Shown: positions 1 to 5,734 of the stretch, piece by piece
Layout of the letters: every line of letters starts with the position of its first letter
How positions within the stretch are numbered: the first letter of the stretch is position 1
Assembly (NCBI GenBank): GCA_049421025.1
Contig: JBMSMG010000026.1
Span: 1 to 21,283, forward strand
DNA length: 21,283 nt
Direction of reading: 5' to 3'
From: RGUW01 sp049421025
Lineage (GTDB): Bacteria; Cyanobacteriota; Cyanobacteriia; PCC-6307; Cyanobiaceae
Position numbers and translations under genes: made by a program
Notes under the pieces: generated by a model
The model's input: only the letters and a program-made list of their open reading frames with translations
What the model was told of the DNA's origin: nothing
The model's database searches: none

Positions 1-663
1 GTCCTCCATGGAGTTCACACCGATGATCCAGCCCTCGCCGCCGAAGGGGGCGCGGAACAGGTAGCCGAAGATCACACCCGGATCGAGGGTGGGGTTGGTG
101 ATCAGGCGCACGTCGCCGCCACCGGGGGCCCAGGTGTCGTAAACGCCACCGAAGAACATCGCCTTGAAGACCAGCAGCAGGCAGCCCACACCCAGAAGGA
201 TGAGGTGGTAGCCAATGATGTTGGTCATCTGGTTCTTATCGCGCCAATCCTGCGAGAAGAAGGCGGAATAGTTCTCCAGAATTTCAGGACCACGCAGGGC
301 GTGATACAGGCCGCCGAGACCCAGCACGGCGGAGCTGATCAGGTGCAGAACGCCAACGACGAAGAAGGGGTAGATGTCCACCACTTCGCCGCCGGGGCCC
401 ACGCCGTAGCCAAGGGTGGCCACGTGGGGGAACAGGATCAGACCCTGCTCGTACATGGGCTTGTCGAAGGTGAAGTGGCTCACCTCAAACAGCATCATGG
501 CGCCGGCCCAGAAGACCATCAGGCCAGCGTGGGCAACGTGAGCGCCGAGCAGACGACCCGACAGGTTGATCAGTCGGGCGTTACCAGCCCACCAGGCATA
601 GCCGGTGGAGTCGAGGTCCTTGCCCCCGACCGAAATCAATCCGGAATTAAAGGGCGTTTCCAC
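1..663 (-). CDS. psbC: Photosystem II CP43 chlorophyll-binding protein, 3' end beyond the window
   Basis: CP43 is the inner antenna of photosystem II in the thylakoid membrane. It binds chlorophyll a and passes excitation to the D1/D2 core, and its large lumenal loop helps ligate the Mn cluster. The frame opens at a GTG (661-663) and reads V-ETPFNSGLISVGGKDLDST, the conserved CP43 N-terminus. It continues in frame to base 1, giving about 221 of roughly 460 residues. The first helices are present (SGRLLGAHVAHAGLMVFWAG, then the GGLYHALRGPE stretch). The lumenal-loop region is not in the window. The GTG lies inside the last codons of psbD, a 17 bp overlap, with GAGG about 9 nt upstream as a ribosome site. 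GTG initiation of psbC within psbD is the known cyanobacterial arrangement. Identity is certain; only completeness is limited. Confidence 0.98.
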   Translation of the reverse strand, partial: METPFNSGLISVGGKDLDSTGYAWWAGNARLINLSGRLLGAHVAHAGLMVFWAGAMMLFEVSHFTFDKPMYEQGLILFPHVATLGYGVGPGGEVVDIYPFFVVGVLHLISSAVLGLGGLYHALRGPEILENYSAFFSQDWRDKNQMTNIIGYHLILLGVGCLLLVFKAMFFGGVYDTWAPGGGDVRLITNPTLDPGVIFGYLFRAPFGGEGWIIGVNSMED

Positions 664-1702
664 GGGGCAGTACCTCTTCAGGGAAGACGAAGTTTTCGTG
701 AGGCTGGTCAGCAGGAGCCATCCAGGCGCGCAGACCTTCGTTCAGCAAGATGTTCTTGGTGTAGAAGGTCTCAAACTCAGGATCCTCAGCAGCGCGAATC
801 TCCTGCGACACGAAGTCGTAGGCGCGCAGGTTGAGGGCCAGGCCAATGATGCCGATGCTGCTGGTCCACAGACCCATCACCGGCACAAACAGCATGAAGA
901 AGTGCAGCCAGCGCTTGTTGGAGAACGCGATCCCGAAGATCTGGCTCCAGAAGCGGTTGGCGGTGACCATCGAATAGGTCTCTTCTTCCTGGGTGGGCTC
1001 GAACGCCTTGAAGGTGTTCGCCTGCTCGGAGTCTTCGAACAGGGTGTTCTCCACCGTGGCGCCGTGGATGGCGCAGAGCAGAGCACCGCCGAGGATGCCG
1101 GCCACGCCCATCATGTGGAAGGGGTTCAGCGTCCAGTTGTGGAAGCCCTGCAGGAACAGCAGGAAGCGGAAGATCGCAGCCACGCCGAAGCTGGGCGCGA
1201 AGAACCAGCTGCTCTGGCCGAGGGGGTACATCAGGAAGACACTGACGAACACCGCGATCGGGCCGGAGAAGGCGATGGCGTTGTAGGGGCGGATGCCCAC
1301 CAGACGGGCGATCTCGAACTGACGCAGCATGAAGCCGATCAGGGAGAAGGCACCGTGCAGGGCCACGAAGGTCCACAGGCCGCCGAGCTGGCACCAGCGC
1401 ACGAAGTCGCCCTGGGCTTCAGGGCCCCAGAGCAGAAGAAGGGAGTGGCCCATGGCATCAGCCGGGCTGCTCACCGCAGCGGTGAGGAAGTTGCAGCCCT
1501 CCAGGTAGGAGCTGGCAATGCCGTGGGTGTACCAGGAGGTGACAAAGGTGGTGCCGGTCAGCCAGCCACCCAGCGCCAGGTAGGCGGTGGGGAACAGGAG
1601 CAGACCCGACCACCCGACAAAAACGAAGCGGTCGCGCTTGAGCCAGTCATCGAGGACGTCGAACCATCCCCGTTGCGGCGCGCGCCCTACAGCGATCGTC
1701 AT
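647..1702 (-). CDS. psbD: Photosystem II reaction centre protein D2
   Basis: D2 pairs with D1 to form the photosystem II reaction centre and carries P680 chlorophyll, pheophytin, plastoquinone QA and a non-haem iron ligand set. The 351-residue product is one residue shorter than the usual 352, so numbering is shifted by one. Visible key residues are Tyr159 (redox-active YD, Tyr160 elsewhere), His196 (P680 ligand), His213 and His267 (iron/QA ligands) and His116 (accessory chlorophyll). Five membrane helices are evident. The N-terminus MTIAVGRAP is canonical, which fixes the ATG start. No clear Shine-Dalgarno sequence precedes it. The gene heads a psbD-psbC operon and is divergent from the UPF0367 gene. 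High-light regulation is expected for the family, but I could not identify a complete HLR1 site. Confidence 0.99.
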   Translation of the reverse strand: MTIAVGRAPQRGWFDVLDDWLKRDRFVFVGWSGLLLFPTAYLALGGWLTGTTFVTSWYTHGIASSYLEGCNFLTAAVSSPADAMGHSLLLLWGPEAQGDFVRWCQLGGLWTFVALHGAFSLIGFMLRQFEIARLVGIRPYNAIAFSGPIAVFVSVFLMYPLGQSSWFFAPSFGVAAIFRFLLFLQGFHNWTLNPFHMMGVAGILGGALLCAIHGATVENTLFEDSEQANTFKAFEPTQEEETYSMVTANRFWSQIFGIAFSNKRWLHFFMLFVPVMGLWTSSIGIIGLALNLRAYDFVSQEIRAAEDPEFETFYTKNILLNEGLRAWMAPADQPHENFVFPEEVLPRGNAL

Positions 1703-1882
1703 GAGAGGGCTTCATGAAGCGTTACATCGGCAGCTTACGGGCTCAGGGCGCTGGCTGCGTGCCCTGCGGGCCAAAGCGGATCCGATCGCGCGGCAATTGA
1801 GTACTTGTACTCACTGCCCCAAGGCGCGCCGAGGCGGCGCCCGCTTCGCCAAAGTGGAGAGCCCAAGCAGCCCCTTTGGCCG
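1703..1882. promoter_or_regulatory. Divergent psbD / UPF0367 intergenic region with two palindromes
   Basis: This 180 bp gap must hold the psbD promoter (leftward) and the start of the UPF0367-ABC unit (rightward). Two symmetrical elements are visible. TGAGTACTTGTACTCA at 1798-1813 has 7 bp arms and a 2 bp centre. GCTTCATGAAGC at 1709-1720 is a perfect 12 bp palindrome ending 6 bp before the psbD start codon. A single GTTACATC at 1721-1728 resembles one HLR1 half-site, but no second half sits at the required spacing. I cannot place -35/-10 boxes confidently on either strand. A regulatory role is inferred from position only. Confidence 0.5.
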
Positions 1883-2146
1883 ATGTACGTCGTCGAGCTC
1901 TCGATCAAGTTGAATCCGATGCCCCTGGCCGTGCAGCGCAAGGAGCTCGCCGACGCCGAAGCCCTCTACAACCAGATCAAGAGCAGCCTTGAGAGCGGCT
2001 CAGCCAAGCTGCTGGAACTGCATTGTGAAAAAGAAGAGCACAAGCGCCTCAGCCTGCTGAGCAGCGAAATTGCGGCTGTGCAGCTCTATGAGAAGTCAGC
2101 CACCGGGGGCGGCGGCAAACGCCCTGGGTTCAGCTTTGACAGCTGA
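1883..2146 (+). CDS. Conserved cyanobacterial small protein, UPF0367 family
   Basis: This 87-residue protein of unknown function matches my memory of the UPF0367 family found throughout cyanobacteria. It opens MYVVELSIKLNPMPLAVQRK, then has an alanine/glutamate-rich helix (residues about 20-35), LLELHCEKEEHKRLSLLSSEI in the middle and AVQLYEKS near residue 70. It ends in a Gly-rich, basic tail (GGGGKRPGFSFDS). There is no signal peptide or membrane segment, so it is probably cytosolic. The ATG at 1883 is chosen because MYVVEL is the family N-terminus. A TTG at 1805 would add 26 residues that do not look conserved. The ABC ATPase gene starts 19 bp downstream, so co-transcription is likely. Confidence 0.88.
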   Translation: MYVVELSIKLNPMPLAVQRKELADAEALYNQIKSSLESGSAKLLELHCEKEEHKRLSLLSSEIAAVQLYEKSATGGGGKRPGFSFDS

Positions 2147-2165
2147 TTTCGCTGCTCAGCAGGCC

Positions 2166-2867
2166 ATGCCGCTAGTTGCGCCGCTGCGGGTGAGCCAGCT
2201 GCGCTTCTGCTGGCCCAACGGCCGCACCGCTCTGGAGCACTGCAACCTCGAGGTGAGCCGCCCGGGGCTATGGATGCTGGTGGGCGGCAACGGCAGCGGC
2301 AAAAGCACCTTGCTGCGCGTGCTGGCTGGCCTGCTTGAGCCCAGCGGCGGCAGCATCGCCTGCTCCAGCACACCGGCTCTGGTGTTCCAGAACCCCGACC
2401 ACCAGTTGCTGCTGCCCAGCTGCGGCAGCGACCTGCAGCTCTCGCTGCCGCCAGAGCTCGCTGGACTCAAGCGCCAACAAGCCGTGCAGCAAGCGCTTGC
2501 GCTTGTGGGGCTTGCAGGTCTGGAGCAGCGGCCGATTCACACCCTGAGCGGCGGGCAGAAGCAGCGCCTGGCGATCGCCGGGGCCGTGGCAAGCGGCGCC
2601 TCGCTGCTGCTGCTCGATGAACCCACCGCCCTGCTCGATCCCACCAGCCAGCAGGAGGTGCTCTCGCTGCTGCGCCGGCTGACCAGCGACGCGACCCGCC
2701 CGTTAACGGCCCTATGGGTCACCCACCGGCTCGAAGAACTCGAGCACTGCGACGGCGCAGCGCTGATGCAACGAGGCAGCGTTGGGCCTTGGCAAGACGG
2801 CGGCTCGCTGCGCCGCAGGCTCGAGCACTCGCGGGGGGCCTTGCAGGGAGGCGGGGCCAAAAGGTAG
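2166..2867 (+). CDS. ABC transporter ATP-binding protein, ECF/CbiO type
   Basis: This is an ATP-hydrolysing subunit of an ABC importer, most like the energy-coupling-factor (cobalt/nickel/vitamin) class. Counting from the ATG at 2166 (233 residues), the Walker A motif GGNGSGKST is at about 40-48, the Q-loop VFQNPDHQ at 73-80, the signature LSGGQ at 127-131, Walker B LLLLDEP at 147-153 and the switch His at 187 (WVTH). The VFQNPDHQL Q-loop is characteristic of EcfA/CbiO-type ATPases. No permease (EcfT) or substrate-binding S component is adjacent, so the partners must be encoded elsewhere and the substrate is unknown. It resembles the plant chloroplast ABCI11 group (inference). The frame stays open upstream to 2070, but that would overlap the UPF0367 gene and adds nothing family-like. 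The gene ends in a Gly/Arg tail, followed by a hairpin and tRNA-Asn. Confidence 0.85.
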   Translation: MPLVAPLRVSQLRFCWPNGRTALEHCNLEVSRPGLWMLVGGNGSGKSTLLRVLAGLLEPSGGSIACSSTPALVFQNPDHQLLLPSCGSDLQLSLPPELAGLKRQQAVQQALALVGLAGLEQRPIHTLSGGQKQRLAIAGAVASGASLLLLDEPTALLDPTSQQEVLSLLRRLTSDATRPLTALWVTHRLEELEHCDGAALMQRGSVGPWQDGGSLRRRLEHSRGALQGGGAKR

Positions 2868-2892
2868 GTTCGTTCGGTCCCAGCCATGGGAC

Positions 2893-2911
2893 AGCCCGTT
2901 TGCGGGCTTAT
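2893..2911 (+). terminator. Hairpin with weak T tail between the ABC ATPase gene and tRNA-Asn
   Basis: AGCCCG (2893-2898) pairs with CGGGCT (2903-2908) across a TTTG loop. TATT follows, and its last T is the first base of the tRNA. The 6 bp GC-rich stem and short T-rich tail fit a weak intrinsic terminator for the upstream gene pair. The tail is short and the stem lies only 3 bases from the mature tRNA 5' end, so a tRNA-processing or leader role is equally possible. Confidence 0.45.
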
Positions 2912-2983
2912 TCCTCGGTAGCTCAGTGGTAGAGCGGTCGGCTGTTAACCGATTGGTCGCAGGTTCGAATCCCGCCCGGGGAG
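2912..2983 (+). tRNA. trnN: tRNA-Asn (anticodon GTT)
   Basis: The 72-base sequence folds as a cloverleaf. The acceptor stem TCCTCGG pairs with CCGGGGA, with G as the discriminator base. The D-arm is TAGCTCAGTGGTAGAGC. The anticodon stem-loop is GTCGG-CTGTTAA-CCGAT with GTT in the centre of the loop, and the variable loop has 5 bases. The T-arm is GCAGG-TTCGAAT-CCCGC. CCA is not encoded (TTC follows), so it depends on CCA-adding enzyme, a candidate for which lies at 16581-17810. The T-stem has an A-C mismatch at its third pair (positions 51-63), which is unusual. No pseudogene signs are seen otherwise. Confidence 0.97.
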
Positions 2984-3252
2984 TTCAAAAGCCACGTCTT
3001 TGACAGTGGCGATTGCAACAAAAAAGCGTGAAGAGATTGTGAAGATTGCAGCTCTTGGGCGGCAACCTGCTGTACAGCTGCGCCAAGAAAGCTTGCCGAA
3101 ATCGATTGCGCCGCAACCGCGATCAGCGAATCGAGCAGTAGCCAGACCGCAGCCGCTGGCCGCTTAAGGCGTCCACAGAGCCCTGAGCCCTGCAACAACA
3201 GGCCCCGAAGCAGCGCTTCAGCCGAGACAATGTGCGTCATCGCTGCAGTGCC
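2984..3252 (+). promoter_or_regulatory. Intergenic leader between tRNA-Asn and rpaA
   Basis: This 269 bp region holds no convincing gene. Right after the tRNA, GCCAC (2991-2995) can pair with GTGGC (3006-3010), with an inner GTC/GAC extension. No T run follows, so it is a poor terminator. Bases about 3012-3050 are unusually A-rich for this genome and contain two GTGAAGA copies 11 bp apart (3028, 3039). This is the likeliest place for the rpaA promoter or an activator site. A small hairpin, GAAGC-AGC-GCTTC, lies at 3207-3219 near the rpaA start. I could not define -35/-10 boxes. Confidence 0.4.
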
Positions 3253-4029
3253 ATGAAGCCCGGCATCCTGCTGATCGAAGACGACGCAGACATGCGCGAT
3301 CTGGTGGCAGGCCACCTTGAGCATGGTGGCTTTGCCGTGCACCGCGCCGAAGACGGCATCAAAGGGCAGGCCCTGGCGATGCAGATCAACCCTGATCTGA
3401 TCCTGCTGGATCTGATGCTGCCCAAAGTTGATGGCCTGACGCTGTGTCAGCGCCTGCGGCGCGATGAGCGCACTGCCAGCATTCCGATTTTGATGATCAC
3501 CGCCCTGGGCGGCACCAAAGACAAAGTCAGCGGCTTCAACTCAGGCGCTGATGACTACCTCACCAAACCCTTTGACCTTGAAGAGTTGGTGGTGCGGGTC
3601 AAGGCATTGCTGCGCCGCAGCGAGCACAGCCCGCTGGCCAGTAAGCACAACGAGATCCTCAACTACGGCTGCCTGACCCTGGTGCCTGAACGCTTTGAGG
3701 CGATCTGGTTCGATCAACCGGTGCGTCTGACGCACCTCGAATTTGAGCTGCTGCATTGCCTGCTGCAACGCCACGGCCAGACCGTCTCGCCATCGTTGAT
3801 CCTCAAAGAGGTCTGGGGCTATGAGCCCGACGACGACATCGAGACCATTCGCGTGCACGTGCGCCACCTGCGCACCAAGCTCGAACCTGACCCGCGCAAG
3901 CCGCGGTTCATCAAGACCATTTATGGCGCGGGCTACTGCCTCGAGCTCCCCAGCGAAGAGCAGTTGGCCGAGTTGATCCCGATGGTTCAAGAAGCGCGCG
4001 AGCGCTCCGAATCAGCCAAGGCCAGCTGA
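3253..4029 (+). CDS. rpaA: Response regulator RpaA, circadian output and phycobilisome-association regulator
   Basis: RpaA is an OmpR/PhoB-type transcription factor that, with the kinase SasA, carries circadian clock output and was first linked to phycobilisome coupling. From the ATG at 3253 (258 residues) the receiver domain occupies about 3-120, with acidic residues IEDDAD near 9-13, the phospho-acceptor Asp53 in LILLDLMLPKVDG and the DDYLTKPF lysine switch. The winged-helix effector domain follows: LTHLEFELLHCLLQRHGQ, then ILKEVWGYEPDDDIETIRVH and FIKTIYGAGYCLELP. The DDDIETIRVHVRHLRTKLEPD stretch and EAIWF are RpaA hallmarks and separate it from RpaB. A GTG at 3232 would add seven residues. 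The ATG is preferred because it places the phospho-Asp at 53, as in characterised RpaA. The 3' end overlaps holB by 43 bp tail to tail. Confidence 0.92.
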   Translation: MKPGILLIEDDADMRDLVAGHLEHGGFAVHRAEDGIKGQALAMQINPDLILLDLMLPKVDGLTLCQRLRRDERTASIPILMITALGGTKDKVSGFNSGADDYLTKPFDLEELVVRVKALLRRSEHSPLASKHNEILNYGCLTLVPERFEAIWFDQPVRLTHLEFELLHCLLQRHGQTVSPSLILKEVWGYEPDDDIETIRVHVRHLRTKLEPDPRKPRFIKTIYGAGYCLELPSEEQLAELIPMVQEARERSESAKAS

Positions 4030-5024
4030 GCCAAATCGAGCAGGGCCACCTCCCACGCCAGCCGCGGTTGCACATAGGCCAGCAAATGGCCGCGCAAGCG
4101 ATTGAGCCGATCGAGCATCGCCTGATTGCCGCAGTGGCGCCAGAGCAGAAGCTGCCACCACTGCAGCAGCCACAGCTGTTGTTCGCCCTCAAGTTCAGCA
4201 GCAATGCTGCTGGCCAGGGCCAAAAGCTCAAGCGGTGAGCTGGCCGCCAAAGCAGCGCGACCCGTGGCCAACTGCTGCAGCGCAGCGGTGAGCTGCTCAG
4301 GGAGCTGCTGCCACTGCTGCCGGTGCTCAAGCAAAGCCCCTGGTGAACCAGCTGCGAGCTCAAGCAGCTCGGGCGGATCGGCACTGGCGGCGTCCCCGGC
4401 AGTGGCACCGGCAGTGGCACCGGCCCGCGCCAACACCTGCTCAAGCGCAGCGCTCTCAAGCCGGCCAAAACGAACGCACTGACAACGCGAGCGAATGGTG
4501 GGCAGCAACTGCTCAGGGGCGCTGCAGATCAACAGCAACACACCATCACCAGGCTCTTCGAGGGTTTTGAGCAGGGCATTGGCCGCTGCCTCGGCCATGG
4601 CTTCAGCAGCCTCAATGACTACCAGGCAACCGGGTGCCTCAACGGGCCGGCGGGCCAGAAACCTTGAGACCTCGCGAATTTGCTCGAGCCGCAACTGCGG
4701 CGGTGTGCGGCGGTTGACGCCTTCGGCTTGGGCCATGGACACAGGCACCAACCGGCCCTGATGCTGATACGTGGGCTCCACCCACAGAAGATCAGGATGG
4801 TTACCCGCCGCCAGCCGCCGGCGAATGCCCGCATCGCCTGCGGGGCCTGCGATCACCCCTTCGAGAAACCGCAGCGCAGCCAGTCGCCGGCCCACCCCAT
4901 GGGGGCCGCTGAGCAGGTAGGCAGGAGCCACACGCCCCTGCTGCAGGCTGGCCATGAGCAGCTCGGTTGCCTGCACCTGACCGATCAGATCGGCAAACAA
5001 CCCTGGCGCCGTTGCTGCTGGCAT
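3987..5024 (-). CDS. holB: DNA polymerase III delta' subunit, clamp-loader component
   Basis: Delta' is part of the clamp loader that places the beta sliding clamp on DNA. The AAA+ fold is recognisable: FADLIGQVQATELLMASLQQ near the N-terminus, YLLSGPHGVGRR in the P-loop position, VIEAAEAMAEAAANALLKTL (the ALLKTLEEP helix) and TIRSRCQ (sensor 1 region). The P-loop has Arg instead of the catalytic Lys, consistent with a stator-like subunit that does not hydrolyse ATP. The zinc-binding cysteines of many delta' proteins are not evident. ATG at 5024 is chosen. A TTG at 5033 would start inside an intergenic hairpin and adds only three residues. A 12 bp tandem duplication (4398-4421) encodes an Ala-Thr-Ala-Gly repeat in the linker. 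It follows tmk in the same direction, with 47 bp between. Confidence 0.87.
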   Translation of the reverse strand: MPAATAPGLFADLIGQVQATELLMASLQQGRVAPAYLLSGPHGVGRRLAALRFLEGVIAGPAGDAGIRRRLAAGNHPDLLWVEPTYQHQGRLVPVSMAQAEGVNRRTPPQLRLEQIREVSRFLARRPVEAPGCLVVIEAAEAMAEAAANALLKTLEEPGDGVLLLICSAPEQLLPTIRSRCQCVRFGRLESAALEQVLARAGATAGATAGDAASADPPELLELAAGSPGALLEHRQQWQQLPEQLTAALQQLATGRAALAASSPLELLALASSIAAELEGEQQLWLLQWWQLLLWRHCGNQAMLDRLNRLRGHLLAYVQPRLAWEVALLDLAQLALADSERSRAS

Positions 5025-5032
5025 GGCGCTCA

Positions 5033-5061
5033 AGCCCCTGAGACCCCAGTGGGTCGGGGCT
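5033..5061 (-). promoter_or_regulatory. Strong hairpin in the tmk-holB spacer
   Basis: The spacer holds AGCCCC (5033-5038) and GACCC (5042-5046), pairing with GGGTC (5051-5055) and GGGGCT (5056-5061). There is one 3-base bulge and a 4-base loop, for 11 base pairs in all. On the leftward transcript it starts about 10 nt after the tmk stop and ends 8 nt before the holB ATG, covering the AGGGG that could serve as ribosome site. No T run follows, so it is not a classical terminator. Control of holB translation or mRNA stability is an inference. Confidence 0.4.
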
Positions 5062-5071
5062 GCAGACAGCG

Positions 5072-5734
5072 CTAGAGCACTTGCTGGCAGGCAGCGGTGA
5101 CCTCATGGGGCGGCTCTGCGGCAGCAATGGGCTGCCAACCGCGCGCCGCCGCCAACTGGGCAAAGCCCTGGTGCACCCGGGCCAAAAAGGCATCACCGGC
5201 TGCCTCGATGCGATCGGCGGGGCGATGGCCGCGGCGGCGGCAGGCTTCGGCCAGGGGCAGATCAAGCCACAGAGTCAGGTCAGGCTGCAGGCCACCGGTG
5301 GCGATCTGCTCGAGCTGGGCGATGGTCTCAAGCGACAGGCCGCGGCCATAACCCTGGTACGCCGCAGTCGAGCCACTGAAGCGATCACTAAGCACCCAGT
5401 GGCCCGCCGCCAGCGCCGGCTCAATCAGCTGTTGCACATGCTGGGCCCGATCGGCCGCGTACAGCAGCAGCTCAGCAGTGGTCTCAGGGGCCGCACCACC
5501 GGGGGGGTGCAGCAGCAGCTCGCGCAGGGCCTGGCCCAAGGCGGTGCCGCCAGGCTCGCGGGTGAGGCGCACCTCAACGCCTGACTCGAGCAGACCTGAG
5601 GCCGGCAGCCAAGCCGCCAGGGCCTGGAGCTGGGTCGATTTGCCGCAACCATCAATGCCTTCAAGCACCACAAAGCGGCCGCGGCGTGAATTGGCTTCAG
5701 CGTGCACGGGCCAGGGCGTCGTTGCGGCCGCCAT
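5072..5734 (-). CDS. tmk: Thymidylate kinase (dTMP kinase)
   Basis: Tmk phosphorylates dTMP to dTDP with ATP, the last specific step in making dTTP. Motifs in order: P-loop FVVLEGIDGCGKSTQ, the dTMP-binding stretch TREPGGTALGQALRELLL, LLYAADRAQHV, the DR motif SDRFSGSTAAYQGYGRGL and a lid-like RRRGHRPADRIEA. The start is uncertain. ATG 5752, ATG 5734 and GTG 5707 are all in frame, and all overlap the end of the upstream P-type ATPase gene (stop at 5697). GTG 5707 gives 211 residues, closest to the family length. ATG 5752 has a GGTGGTG ribosome-like site. The middle ATG is reported as a compromise. It lies between the copper ATPase gene and holB on the same strand. The pairing of tmk with holB is common in bacteria. 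Confidence 0.95.
   Translation of the reverse strand: MAAATTPWPVHAEANSRRGRFVVLEGIDGCGKSTQLQALAAWLPASGLLESGVEVRLTREPGGTALGQALRELLLHPPGGAAPETTAELLLYAADRAQHVQQLIEPALAAGHWVLSDRFSGSTAAYQGYGRGLSLETIAQLEQIATGGLQPDLTLWLDLPLAEACRRRGHRPADRIEAAGDAFLARVHQGFAQLAAARGWQPIAAAEPPHEVTAACQQVL

Noticed and set aside
605..1717. 370-codon plus-strand frame over psbD
   Set aside because: Antisense to the invariant D2 sequence. Its His/Gln/Glu-rich translation is typical of a reverse-strand shadow.
2991..3010. Hairpin after tRNA-Asn as a terminator
   Set aside because: The stem is short with a bulge, and an A-rich rather than T-rich stretch follows on the transcribed strand.
2923..3342. Minus-strand 139-codon frame across tRNA-Asn and the rpaA start
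   Set aside because: It runs through the tRNA, shows no protein-family features and has no sensible promoter.
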